Assembly (NCBI GenBank): GCA_954871525.1
Contig: OX940864.1
Location: 13,944,001 to 14,008,000, forward strand
DNA length: 64,000 bases
Direction: 5' to 3'
From: Parietaria judaica
Lineage: Eukaryota; Streptophyta; Magnoliopsida; Rosales; Urticaceae
Each line of letters starts with the position of its first letter. Within the stretch, counting starts at the first letter, position 1. The notes under the pieces are model-generated. The model did no database searches and was not told the DNA's origin. It saw only the letters and a program-made list of their open reading frames with translations. The position numbers and the translations under genes were made by a program. This document shows, piece by piece, positions 27,194 to 39,397 of this stretch.

Positions 27194-30100
27194 ATGTCTC
27201 GAAGAAGCGGCGGTAGTTCCGGGGGTCGAAGGGCGGCCAGGAATTTGCAACCCCAATTTCTACTAGGGGGAACATCGCAGCCTTGTCCTGACGATTACAT
27301 TCCCGTTATGCTACCCGGAGAAATATTTCCCTCCCCTCCCAATCCAGATTATCCCGACGATACAGTACGGTCTCTAAGACCTAGTCTAGTCCGGGCGTTG
27401 GCCCACCACCAAGCCAATCCCGAACGTGTGTCCCGAGAGTTGGTCGACGCGGTGGCTCAATCTAGGGGGAAATAACGATCCTTTTTTCAATCTCATGTTA
27501 CGGGAAGGTGCCGAATACGGAGCTCAAGGTCCCGAAGGTGCCGATCCCGACGAACCTCGAGGTCCCGAAGATGCCGATCCCGACCAAACTCAATGTCCCG
27601 ACGATGTCGATCCCGACGACTTTCAAACGCCGCCCTCGATCCGTGGTTCAAATGTCGGGGTGTACAACCGTGGTTCTCCTCAACCTTCCAATCAAGATAG
27701 CGGTAAAGCCTCCGTTGCCCGTCCCCGACGAGGTCGACGTCCTTCAAGCGGGTAATAACATTTACTCATTTCTCTATGTATAGCTATACATCATTTTTCT
27801 ATTTTATTAATTAATAATATTTAATAATTAATAAGTTAGTTCTTAGTAATAAATAATATTTAATAACCAATAATTAAATATTAATAATTAATAATCAATA
27901 ACGAATTTCTTGAAAGTCTTAGTATGCTCTGTGGTTGCGGTTCCGACCGATCTTCCACATCAGAAACGACTTTCTTGAGATTTTTTGTTAGTTAATAATC
28001 ATTTAATCATTTTAGTTTAATTTTTTCAATTAGTTAATAATCATTTAATCTTTTTAGTTTAATTTTTTCAATTAGTTAATAGTCATTTAATCATACTAGT
28101 TTAATAATCAATTTGTAAGTGTTGACGAATTTCTTGAAAGTCTTAGTATGCTCTGTGGTTGCGGTTCCGACTGATCTTCCACATCAGAAACGAATTTCTT
28201 GATATTTTTTGTTATTTAATTTTCGAATTTAATTAGTTAGTAATCAATTAATCATATTAGTTTAATTAAACTTTAAATAGTTACTTAAATAAGTTAAAGA
28301 AATTAAAATGGTATTTTTTATGTGTGGTGATAATTATAAAGTTTTTACGGATTATGGTGTCTTAGAAAGATTGGTTTTTAAATAAGGTTTGCTTTGCAAT
28401 CTCCTCCAAGCTAGCCTGGGAACCTCGGGGAGTTCTGTCTAGAAAAGCTTGGGCCTAAAGCGAGATCATAGCATCCTTTCCAGTCGATCTGGCCGTGGAA
28501 CCTCGGGGAGTTCCGTCCAAAAGAGCTTGATAATTATTTCCACACATACAAAATACCATTTTTTATTTTGTTAACTTTTTTAATTAACTATATGAAATTT
28601 AATTAATTAATATGATTAATATTAATATTTAATCCATGTAAAATTAATACCAGTTTTTATTTTGTTAATCTTTTTTCTCCCTTATATTTTTAATAGGGAA
28701 AATCCTACGGCCTTGTTGTGGGGACGACCAAACAGAGCGAAGGTCTGGGAATATTTTCACGAAGAACGACGTGTGGAGGACGGTATTCGAGTCAAGATCG
28801 CCACGTGCAAGAAGTGCCATACACAATTAGATGCGCCGGGGGACAAAGGAACCGGCTACTTGATGCGACATAAAAAAGCGTGCTACGGAGACGATGACGA
28901 GGTAAACACAGCACAGGTAAGTGCTCTTACCACCGAAAATTTACGGAAATGGACACTCAAGTGGTTACTGTCTACGGGCGCACCGATGAGTTTGATGGAA
29001 AATCCTGCGCATACACAATACATGCAAAGGATTAATCCGTCTTACGAACAGTTTTCCCGTACGACGTATACCAGGGACATGGAAAAGGCTTACAAAATGC
29101 AAAAAAATTATTTGATCGAGTTTTTTAAAATGTCAAACATAAATGTTGCTTTCACCACCGACTTGTGGAGCGGTCCGAGTCTAAACGATTATTTGAGTCT
29201 GACCGCCCATTACGTCGACGATGATTGGGTTCCATGTCAAAAACTTTTAAATATGACACCATTCGAGTGTCGCCATACCGGCACAAACATTTCTGATAAA
29301 TTAATTGACTTATTCAATGATTGGGGTTTACAAAATCGTATTATTTCTATTACGTTAGACAATGCCGCAAACAATAACGCCGTTATTACTATCTTAGAAA
29401 ATAGTTTGCCCGGTTCTCCTTTTCCTAATATTTTACATCAAAAGTGTGGGTGTCACATTATTAATTTAATTGCTAGAACGGGCGAACGAAATATTTCAGG
29501 GCACGTTGAAAAAATACGCGGCGTTATCGATTGGATCCGGCATTCTCAAACCACCGCTAGGTGGAGACGATTTTGTAAAGAGCACAATCATAAAGCTAAT
29601 AAGTTTGGTTTAGACAACAATACACGATGGAACTCTACATATCTAATGCTTTCAGTTGTGTGTAGACAGAGGGTACCGTTAAGCGTTTTCCTCCTCACCC
29701 AACTAGAGGCCTCGGAGCGGATCACGGAGGCAGAATGGGAAACGGCCCAGAAATTCACCCAATTCCTCAAACCCTTTTACGCTGTTACTTTAAATTTTTC
29801 GAACCAAAGACAACCTTCCTTGAATCATGGTCTTTCGGGTCTATATGAAATTACAAACACTTTTTCTGAATTCGCAAATGACCCTGTTATTTCGCCCATG
29901 ATTGAGGGAATGGTTGTAAAATTCAAAAGTTATTGGGATCCACCCCCGTATTATGTTTACATTCGGGCCGTTGATGTTAGCAATCGGGATAAACCTAGGG
30001 GTGGATTACACTGATTATATTAAGGTTGTTAATGAAGCTTTTTATGAACTGTACAGTGAATACGACCGGCGGTTCCCACAGTTCAACGCGGAGGCGGAGC

Positions 30101-30573
30101 AAAGGGCAGTGATGGAAAGCCCAACCAAGACCGGCCTAGCATTTGTCCGGAGACTGAAGCAAAGTCTGGATCGCGGAGAATCATCGGGCTCCGGTACGCC
30201 ACCGGCACGAGCGGAAGACACGGACGCCGCACCGCAAGAATTGAAGCGGTACTACGGCCTGCAGATCGACGAGGACTTCGTCGAGTTCGATGTGATTGGA
30301 TGGTGGAAGAATCAACGGGAAAGATTCCCGATATTGGCGAGAATGGCGAGGGATATACTGTCCATCCCCATTTCCAGCGTTGCTTCGGAGAGCGCATTCA
30401 GCTCGGCTCAGCATATAATCGACGACCGGAGGGCGTCAACAACTCCTACACACCTCGAGCAAGCAGTGGTGTTGAACGATTGGATGTTCCGCAACCCCAC
30501 CATCGCCCAACGGAACGAACCAACCGAGTTGGAGAGGATGACTGAAAAGTTTAACGACTGGTTCCCCGAGTGA
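27194..30573 (+). pseudogene. hAT transposase (BED finger, Ac/Tam3 type), frameshifted
   Basis: Exon 1 runs 27194-27751 and exon 2 28697-30573, joined by a GT-AG intron of 945 bp. The join keeps frame (AGC-GG / G-GAA). Exon 1 starts Met-Ser-Arg-Arg. Exon 2 has a BED zinc finger (CKKC, then H-x4-C about 17 residues later), the catalytic RNase-H-like core with FTTDLWSGPSLNDYLSLTAH and ITLDNAANNN, and the C-terminal hAT dimerisation block RFPILARMARDILSIPISSV followed by SESAFS. Two breaks are seen. One is near 27462-27470 beside a GGGGG run, where frame 1 meets TAA but the next frame continues. The other is near 29943-29953 beside CCCCC, where the frame must shift to reach the C-terminal part. 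Both lie at homopolymers, so they could be real mutations or sequencing slips. Such a protein would cut and paste elements with matching ends. Confidence 0.88.
27901..28530. repeat. Direct repeats inside the transposase intron
   Basis: A 65-70 bp block beginning ACGAATTTCTTGAAAGTC occurs at 27901 and again at 28125 with few changes. A second block, GGAACCTCGGGGAGTTC, occurs at 28419 and 28497. The intron is otherwise AT-rich. Confidence 0.85.
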
Positions 30574-31706
30574 CGCAATGTAAACGCCAATATGATGTGC
30601 TCTTTCCTCTCTTGGTTTTATGTCCCTAAGGAGGGTTTTTCAAGAGAGGTTTTAGTGAGGCATCTTGTAATATTTACACTGAATAATTACAACTTCTTCC
30701 ACCTTATTGTAATATTCACAATGAATAATACAACTTTTTTTTAATATCTTGTTTTATCATATTTATTTATTTGTTTTAGATTTTTAATAATTATTAATAT
30801 GTTACAAATTAATACTTATTAACATATCTTACAACTTAAAAATTAACATATAAATCAAAATTAATAATATGTTACAAAATTAATAATAGTTAAAATTATT
30901 AACATGTTATAAATAATAATAGTAATAAACATATTTAAAATATAATTTAGACATAATTAATAAAGTTTTATATTTAAATTCGGGTAAAAACTAATAAAAT
31001 TAAAAATTACAAACAAATTGGGACCTATGCCGCAATTATGGGGAGGACCTGAGTCTCGACGAGCTTTCTCGAGGAGCTCATAGTCGCGACGAAGTCGTGA
31101 AAATCGCGACGAGCTTCGTCGCGATGCGTCGCGACAACCGTCCTCGCGATTTTCACGATGAAAGTCGCGACTCATCGCGTTGCACACATGTGCAGCTCTA
31201 GTGTCGGGTCTTAATAAAATTTTTTTACTTATTTTATGTAGACCCAAACCCGCCTCATTTATTATTCGTGTTAGAAGATGAGACCGAGACCCACCCATTT
31301 AAATACCGTGTTTATCGTGTCTATCTGTTTAACCCATTTAACATACTTATCTATTTTATATATTAATTCAATTTATACTCATTTAACTTAATTTATTTAA
31401 TTATATTACCTAAGATTTTAAATTTTGCTAATAATTTTGTATGTTCATCAATTGTACAACGTAATAAATAGTAAAAAACATAATTGTCTATTAAAATACT
31501 TAATAACATATATAAAAGGCAACATTTTGCTCCTTAATTGTGTCTAATTGGGTCTGATTGTGTTCGTGCCGTGTTTACCCGTTATTTAATCATGTTTGAC
31601 ACGGTTAGACCCAGATCCATTTATAGTAAACTCAGGCCCGTTTAAATCGTGTCGTAACCGTTTCGTGTTTCGTGTCCGGCCTCAAATTGTCACCCTTATA
31701 CTTCAT

Positions 31707-34543
31707 GTGTTCCGATAAGATTGTTTGTGTATTGTGTTACGGCAAGGCCTATTTGTCTGCTTGTATACACGTGGACCTCGGCAATTGTGGCTTTGAGGCC
31801 TAAACTAATTAGCTCAATTTCAGATGATATGTCTATAATTCCTAACTTGTAGTCACCAACTCCAAGGTTCAAATTCTAATCTTATAGCCTAGTGGACTCC
31901 ATGTGAAGTATTGGATTTGATCCTACCGAAATGCATAAATTCATAGTGTCTCTAAGTAAAACGATATATTCAATTTTATCGAATATTTTTATGATATTAT
32001 TATGTAAAAAGTAAAAAGCATGAGTATATTAGTTATTTCTTATGCCGTTTTGCACGTGAACATGCACATGTTATTGTAAGTTAGTTTCTGACTGCTTTCA
32101 GTTACAAGAAATCAGTTTTGAGTGTGAAACCTAATTTACACGAAAGCGCTATCGAGATCTGATGTATAGCAGTCAAGTTGATCGACCAGATTATATTACG
32201 CATTATGTAGCGAGGATATTTTAAACTTTTCACACGAGTTATTTGCCTTAAGGTTAATTTTCGGTTATAAGGCTTGCAGCCGTCATTAGTGCGTTTTGTA
32301 GCACAAACTAATAGATGCAAGATTGAGGGTGTAATCAAAATTTCCGATTGAGAGATTGATAGTGGATCGAGATTTAAAAGCGGCAAGTAGACTTACCTCC
32401 TACACTGAGAGCGAACCACTATAATTCTGGTGTCAAGTTTCAATTTATATTATTACTTTTATCGTTTTCTAATTGAGGAACTAGGATTCAATTCCTAACA
32501 ATCAGTTTGTTAAGTCAGCTATGGTTGAAGAACTTATTGTAAATAATATAAATAGAACAGCCCCTTATATGAGTGTTGTTGCAGGCCATGTTTTGAGATT
32601 GGAGAAGAAAGAAGATCAAATCTCATAACACAATTCTCTAATGATCTTTTACTAGTGAATAGTTTGGATGATTGATCAAATCCGGTCCATAATTTTTAAG
32701 ATTAAGTATCATTTTCAGTTAAATAATTTAGAGTTTAATTTATTTTGTTTGATGAGCTATGAAGCCTAGTTCTCACCGTAACCGCTACTGAGAATTGAAC
32801 GCAAAACAATCAAGTTGAATAAAGACTTCCATTTTCACATGTTATTGGTGTAACCTTTAGATTATTTTTCTTTTTGCATTTATAGCTTTTTGGTCGTCAT
32901 TGTGTATGGAAGAGCAGAAGCGAGAGAGATTGTGAGCAAGAGAGTTGTAAATGAACTGACTGAGATTATAGTAGATCAATTTTATGAGTTGTTATTAAAC
33001 TCTTACGGAGATTATAATATATCAGATTTACTAGCGGCAAGTGGGCGTACGTCTTACACTAAAAGCAAACTATTTTAAATCATGTTATCATCTTTAATTC
33101 TATTTTTTTTTCATGTTTCGTTTTCTGGGACTTAGGTTCGAATTCAGACATTATTGTCATTTGATTATTTCTTTTTTCTTTCTTCATTTAAATTATCTAA
33201 TTAGGCTAAGACTTTATTCAATTATGTTACGAGTTTTATGTGTTCAACTATAGTCCTGCCCTTTAGATGGTCTTTTAAAAGTACAAGCATCTCATTAAAG
33301 GCTCGAACCACGTAAAATATGTGTTGGGGGCTTTGGGCTATTATTTGTCATCATGCTGCAATGATCTCCTTTGGAACTCTTAACGTTCAAGGGAATATGC
33401 ATCAATATACTTGTTGGTTAAATCGTACCCTCAATTAACTCGTTAAATTAATTACACTATCGATTTTTGCCACTTGAACCTTGAGAATATCTAAAGGATT
33501 ATATATGATTTTAAAAAAAATTATTAAAAAAAATATGTGTACCCATGGCAAATATCACCCTTTTTTTTTTTCGAATATGCTTTTTTGTTTTTCTTAATTA
33601 GCAAGTTGTGGCGGTGCGCCACCTGCCACATCCATGCACCAACTTGTGGTATTTTTCCTTTTCAGTTTTTCTGTATAATTTTCTGCTCATAACTACTTTC
33701 TAAAGAAAAATACATGACCAACCTATTTACACATAATAAGAAAAATTAATCCATGTAATTACAAAGTTACTCCAAGAAAATAATACATGACCAACTACAG
33801 GGCATTTTTTTGTTGAAATAACATAGAAAATATTATTGATTGCTGTAAAGAAATATATATATATTCTCATCTTTGCATTTAAAATGATATAGGCAACTTT
33901 CAAAATGTATATGCTGATGAATTCTATTAATATTTTATACAATTATAATTTTTATTGCATTTAGATGACTTTTAATAATAGCACACAATATTATAAATAG
34001 AATGAATAAATTAAGTTCATCAGCTTAAAACATAAATAGAACAAGAGAAATGTATAATGGGCCTGAAAATGGGCTGGCTTATGCTGTGTAATTTGAAGAA
34101 GCCCAAGTTGCACGTTCATCACTGTAATGACACGTGTAGTCCACGTGTCACATATGTTACTTTCAATCTTAATGGGCAAATGATTTCGTACTTCTTTTTT
34201 TTTTCTTTTTTGTGAGAAAGGGAGAGTTTCACTTTCATGGATGATCCTTATCTTACATCAAAATGCCAAAGACACCCTTTGACCCATAATAATTCATCAA
34301 CACCCCATTCTTAAGTTCTTTTGTTCTCATGCAATTAATTTCTAAATTGCCAATTATCCATTATATACTTTGACTTGATTACAAAATATGAATAAATATT
34401 TGTGCATTGATTTCAACATGTATCTTTATCATCATTGACACGAAAATGGACTTATTAATTCTCACATAAATACAAGGAATTGATTTGGAAGTCTATATCT
34501 TTATTGTCCTCACTTTTTCCAAATAAATATTTTTAAGCATAAC
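31707..34543. other. Intergenic DNA, no gene seen
   Basis: AT-rich. A diverged direct repeat (AGCGGCAAGT...TACACT) occurs at about 32378-32405 and 33034-33060 and may be a remnant of an old retroelement. No frame shows recognisable protein similarity. A short segment near 34130-34150 has CACGTGT motifs. Confidence 0.5.
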
Positions 34544-34552
34544 ATTTTTTTT

Positions 34553-35020
34553 GGGTTAATGACGGCAAAAATACCCAATGTTTGGTCAAAGAACCCCTCT
34601 GAACTCAAAGTTTAAAAGTGGTGACAAAAATACCCAAAGTCGCATTTAGGGAGTTGACCACTCCATTATCGTAACGCCGTTAACTTACCGGTTAACTCTG
34701 GCCACGTGGACAAATTTGTTTTGTTAAGTGTAATCATTATGGGTTCAATTAGTTGTATTAAATAGTGTTTATTAGGGGTTTAATTCGTTGTTTTTTCGTA
34801 AACGAGGCTGATTTGGGCTCATCCATGTGGCAAAAATTGTTATGTCAGCAACCCACGTTTGTCCGCATGGCCACAGTTAACGGGTAAGTTAACGGCGTTA
34901 CGAGAATGGACTGGTCAACTCCCCAAATGCGACTTTGGGTATTTTTACCACCACTTTTAAACTTTGGGTACACGAGGGGTTCTTTGACCAAACTTTGAGT
35001 ATTTTTGCCGTCATTAACCC
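34553..35020. mobile_element. Long-arm MITE, copy A (468 bp)
   Basis: The element is almost a palindrome. The left arm (GGGTTAATGACGGCAAAAAT onward) is repeated inverted at the right end (...GCCGTCATTAACCC), with arms of about 170 bp. The arms include the phrases ACCCAAAGT, TTTAAAAGTGGTG and GTTGACCACTCC. The flanks are A(T)8 and C(T)8, possibly a 9-bp target duplication with one mismatch, which would suit a Mutator-type MITE. A second copy lies at 58343-58800. No protein is encoded. Confidence 0.9.
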
Positions 35021-35494
35021 CTTTTTTTTTTTACAAAAATCTTATCTTAAAAAGCCACCGTCCAAATGATAAATACTCCTCCGTGTATTAATACGATAAG
35101 GAAATATATATATCATCATGACATGTAAATAAAGAGAAAATACATATATACTATCTCAGAAAATAATTAATTATTTAAAAAAGTATTTAATTACAATTTA
35201 GCATAATGCAAACACAAGTAATCTAGACAGTTTGACTAAATAAACACATATTTTTAGTATATATGAATATCTCAATTCTCAACTAGTTTCTTGAAATTTC
35301 GAATTTTCTATCACACTTGAAAATTCAGCTCACCAAAAAAAAATATTGTGACTTACAAAAAAAAAAAAAAAATATGAAGTGTACAAAACCATGTTGATGC
35401 TTGGTTCTATTTTAAAACAAGGGGGTGCTAAATGAATATATTTTCCTTTGATAGGGTGTTAATTAAACATTTATACAAAACGAGGGGTGTCTAT

Positions 35495-35693
35495 TGTTAA
35501 GGTCGGATTTGGTCAAATCCATCCCCAACTCTACACTTGTCGCTTTAACATTAAAACGATAAAAATAGAGGCAAGATACAAGAGGATTTTCAGCCCACGA
35601 TAGAACAACCAATAAAAGCCCAGTTCGCAGAAAAAGCCCAAAGAGTAAAGCCTCTACTAACCCTAAGCCTATAAATGCAAAAGAAAACCTCAT

Positions 35694-35731
<38 letters not shown>

Positions 35732-36037
35732 CAGCCGTGAGAGAAGAGAAAAGAGAAAAGAAAGAAGAGAGAAAGGAGAAGAGAATCCACCAAACCCATT
35801 GAACTACGTGATGACCTGATCCCGGTTCGACGGGTACGTAGGCAGCCTCGCCGAAGGCGGCGGGGTGCGGCATCAAATCATGTTTTCCATTATTACTCCT
35901 TCGTGTGTCCGAGCTATCAAACGGGAAAAACCGAGTCCTTTCGGGATAAATAAATCGGGGATAATTGTTATTCATATTTTGTTGTGTTTGTTTGATTATC
36001 CTCGTGACTGGTAAGGCGGTGCAAATCGCCCTCTACA
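35495..36037 (+). repeat. 5' LTR
   Basis: 543 bp from TGTTAAGG to CTCTACA. It contains a TATAAATG motif at 35670-35677, just upstream of a run of 33 G (35697-35729). The right LTR is the same length apart from this run (9 G there), giving the 27-bp difference. The rest differs at about two positions. Confidence 0.95.
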
Positions 36038-38694
36038 GTTTGGCGCCCACCATGGGGCATAGTTTTTCTCTAACTCACAGCCAGGAACTCGAAGAGATGA
36101 CGACCAACGACGACAACACCGAGCGCTCATCTCGTCTATACTTTTGATAAATAAAACTGTATTCTTTCTTAGTTTTCTTACAGGCCTTCCCGTGAGCTTC
36201 GATTCGACGGGTCAGTCGCCCCAGCCGGACTCTCAAGGAGAAAGTTGCAGAAGCGGCAAGTTTCACCGCCAAGAAACAGGTCGGTGGCCTGCTGGCTGTG
36301 TGGGAGGAGAGCTGCTTCCCCGCAGGAGCACGACAGCCTGCACAACGAGCAGGGCTTCTCACCGGTGGCAGGTGGGACACCACCTGCTTCCCCAGTGGCA
36401 GGTCAGCGGCTTGCGACGGGTGTGCATTCGACGAGCGAGGCCGACGACGGACGGCACCTGCTCCCCCAGTGGAAGGCCAGCAGCTTGCGACGACCCGAGA
36501 TTTGCCGACGATGAGCGAGGCCGGCGACGTCGGACGCAACGAGACCTGATCCCCCAATGGCAGCTCAGCAGCTTGCGATGGGCGTGGATTCGAGGCCGAC
36601 GACGGACGGCACCTGCTCCCCCAGTGGAAGGCCAGCAGCTTGCGACGACCCGAGATTCGGCGGCGACGAGCGAGGCCAGCGACGTCGAACGCAACGAGAC
36701 CTGCTGTCCCAGTGGCGGGTCAGCAGCTTGCGACGGGCGTCGATTCGACGAGGATGTCCTCGAGCGAGGCCGACGACGGACAACACCTGCTCCCCCAGCG
36801 GCAGGCCGGCAGCTTCCGACGACCCGATATTCGGCGAGGACGAGCGAGGCCGACGACGTCGAGCGCGGTGACACCTGCTTCCCCAGTGGCGGGTCAGCAG
36901 CTAGCGACGAGCCTACGTTCGACGAGGACGAGCGAGGCCGACGACGCCAAACGCGACGAGACCTGCTGCCCCAGCGGCAGGTCAGCAGCTTGCGACGGGC
37001 GTGGATTCGTCGGGGATGTCCTCGAGCGAGGACGACGACGGACGACGACTGCTTCCCCAACGGCAGGTCAGCAGCTTGCGGCGAGCCGAGATTCGACGAC
37101 GAGCCAGGCCGATGACGCCGGCTGCGAGGACATTCAGCGCGGGGACACCTGCTTCCCCGTGGCAGGAGAGCAGCTTGCACGGGGAGCTAAGACTCGACAA
37201 CCGTGAGAGAAGAGAAAAGAGAAAAGAAAGAAGAGAGAAAGGAGAAGAGAAAAGAAAGAAGAGAGAAAGGAGAAGAGAATCCACCAAACCCATTGAACTA
37301 CGTGATGACCTGATCCCGGTTCGACGGGTACGTAGGCAGCCTCGCCGAAGGCGGCGGGGTGCGGCATCAAATCATGTTTTCCATTATTACTCCTTCGTGT
37401 GTCCGAGCTATCAAACGGGAAAAACCGAGTCCTTTCGGGATAAATAAATCGGGGATAATTGTTATTCATATTTTGTTGTGTTTGTTTGATTATCCTCGTG
37501 ACTGGTAAGGCGGTGCAAATCGCCCTCTACAGTTTGGCGCCCACCATGGGGCATAGTTTTTCTCTAACTCACAGCCAGGAACTCGAAGAGATGACGACCA
37601 ACGACGACAACACCGAGCGCTCATCTCGTCTATACTTTTGATAAATAAAACTGTATTCTTTCTTAGTTTTCTTACAGGCCTTCCCGTGAGCTTCGATTCG
37701 ACGGGTCAGTCGCCCCAGCCGGACTCTCAAGGAGAAAGTTGCAGAAGCGGCAAGTTTCACCGCCAAGAAACAGGTCGGTGGCCTGCTGGCTGTGTGGGAG
37801 GAGAGCTGCTTCCCCGCAGGAGCACGACAGCCTGCACAACGAGCAGGGCTTCTCACCGGTGGCAGGTGGGACACCACCTGCTTCCCCAGTGGCAGGTCAG
37901 CGGCTTGCGACGGGTGTGCATTCGACGAGCGAGGCCGACGACGGACGGCACCTGCTCCCCCAGTGGAAGGCCAGCAGCTTGCGACGACCCGAGATTTGCC
38001 GACGATGAGCGAGGCCGGCGACGTCGGACGCAACGAGACCTGATCCCCCAATGGCAGCTCAGCAGCTTGCGATGGGCGTGGATTCGAGGCCGACGACGGA
38101 CGGCACCTGCTCCCCCAGTGGAAGGCCAGCAGCTTGCGACGACCCGAGATTCGGCGGCGACGAGCGAGGCCAGCGACGTCGAACGCAACGAGACCTGCTG
38201 TCCCAGTGGCGGGTCAGCAGCTTGCGACGGGCGTCGATTCGACGAGGATGTCCTCGAGCGAGGCCGACGACGGACAACACCTGCTCCCCCAGCGGCAGGC
38301 CGGCAGCTTCCGACGACCCGATATTCGGCGAGGACGAGCGAGGCCGACGACGTCGAGCGCGGTGACACCTGCTTCCCCAGTGGCGGGTCAGCAGCTAGCG
38401 ACGAGCCTACGTTCGACGAGGACGAGCGAGGCCGACGACGCCAAACGCGACGAGACCTGCTGCCCCAGCGGCAGGTCAGCAGCTTGCGACGGGCGTGGAT
38501 TCGTCGGGGATGTCCTCGAGCGAGGACGACGACGGACGACGACTGCTTCCCCAACGGCAGGTCAGCAGCTTGCGGCGAGCCGAGATTCGACGACGAGCCA
38601 GGCCGATGACGCCGGCTGCGAGGACATTCAGCGCGGGGACACCTGCTTCCCCGTGGCAGGAGAGCAGCTTGCACGGGGAGCTAAGACTCGACAA
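35735..38694 (+). repeat. Tandem duplication (1494-bp offset) of LTR end plus interior
   Basis: The segment from CCGTGAGAGAAG inside the left LTR (35735) to GACTCGACAA (37200) is repeated from 37201 to 38694. The offset is 1466 bp at the start and 1494 bp after a 28-bp expansion of the GAAAAGAAAGAAG tract in the second copy. Long stretches appear identical (the 972-base frame at 36144 recurs unchanged at 37638). Each copy is GC-rich, with degenerate repeats around CCAGTGGCAGGTCAGCAGCT and GACGAGCGAGGCCGACGACG. Open frames there translate as Arg-rich low-complexity sequence and are probably not genes. Confidence 0.93.
36039..36058 (+). other. Primer-binding-site-like sequence
   Basis: TTTGGCGCCCACCATGGGGC begins one base after the left LTR. 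TGGCGCC...GGGGC sequences at this place are common primer binding sites in plant LTR retrotransposons. The matching tRNA was not identified. Confidence 0.7.
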
Positions 38695-39397
38695 CCCAGG
38701 CTTCCCGACGATGACGGTGAGCGAAGAGGTGCTCGCCGCCTACTACGGGTGCTGCTTGCGCCCACAGCGACGAGGTTCTAGCCGCCTACTGGCGAGAGCT
38801 ACTTCCGTCGAAGGCGACGAGCTACTCGCTACGCAAGACGAGAGCAGCTTACACGCAGGAGGAGACCTGCTTCCCGCTAGCCGCTGAGACGAGCTCCGCG
38901 CTACATAGAACTGACCACTGGTTCGATTATGAGTTGCTCACATTTCAGGTACGAGGATACAGGGGCATGCGCAGCAGGCTCGAGGAGACGAGGAAAACTT
39001 GACGACACGACGAAAGCATTGTAAGGCAAGAAAGGGCTTCACAAGATCGAGAAGCTCAGAGACGGCCAATGAAACCCAAATGCGAGGAGATGGTCAATTC
39101 ATCCTATCAAACGACGACCAATAACGACATGCACATGCGTTTTTCGGTCCTTACCAGGTAACTTCCACCAACAAGAAGAGTGTTAATTTTACGGCGAAAG
39201 TGTCAGGATAAAGAAAAATATTACGGCAGAAGGTGCCGAAAAAAAAAAAAAAAAAAAAAAAAAGAGAAGAGAGCCTCTAGTTATCGCCGCGATGAGCCCG
39301 GAATACCGACACGCTCATCGCTGCACTTCCGAGTACGCCGCCGTGGCGGGTACGAGATTATCATCGGACTCGTCACCGTGCACGACTTGATCAAGAA
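38695..39397 (+). other. Retrotransposon interior, unique part
   Basis: Non-repetitive GC-rich interior with no recognised gag or pol domain. An A-run of about 25 (39238-39262) leads into the first copy of the GAGTACGCC...CGTGCACGACT spacer. Confidence 0.7.

Larger units (their letters stand above)
26712..31200 (+). mobile_element. hAT transposon with full ends (4489 bp)
   Basis: The terminal inverted repeats TAGAGCTGCACA (26712-26723) and TGTGCAGCTCTA (31189-31200) match perfectly. The target duplication GTGTCGGG is exact at 26704-26711 and 31201-31208. Both subterminal regions are rich in GTCGCGA/TCGCGAC motifs, the likely transposase binding sites (26746-26790 and 31085-31175). The interior carries a two-exon transposase gene with a BED finger and hAT dimerisation domain, damaged by two frameshifts. 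Perfect ends and an exact target duplication suggest a fairly young insertion or one recently mobilised in trans. Confidence 0.95.
26671..31698. mobile_element. Older hAT-type MITE split by a hAT transposon
   Basis: The left end TAGGCGCGGCAATTGGAG (26671) pairs with the inverse of the right end, read on the minus strand as TAAGGGTGACAATTTGAG (31698). Just inside both ends are TTCGTGTCG-like repeats. The flanks TATTTCAT (26663-26670) and TACTTCAT (31699-31706) fit an 8-bp target duplication with one mismatch. Without the inserted 4.5-kb transposon and one target copy, the element would be 531 bp. It has no coding sequence. Confidence 0.65.

Noticed and set aside
36144..38609. Long Arg-rich open frames on both strands
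   Set aside because: They run through GC-rich tandem repeats in a non-autonomous retrotransposon, recur unchanged in the duplicated unit and match no gag or pol domain.
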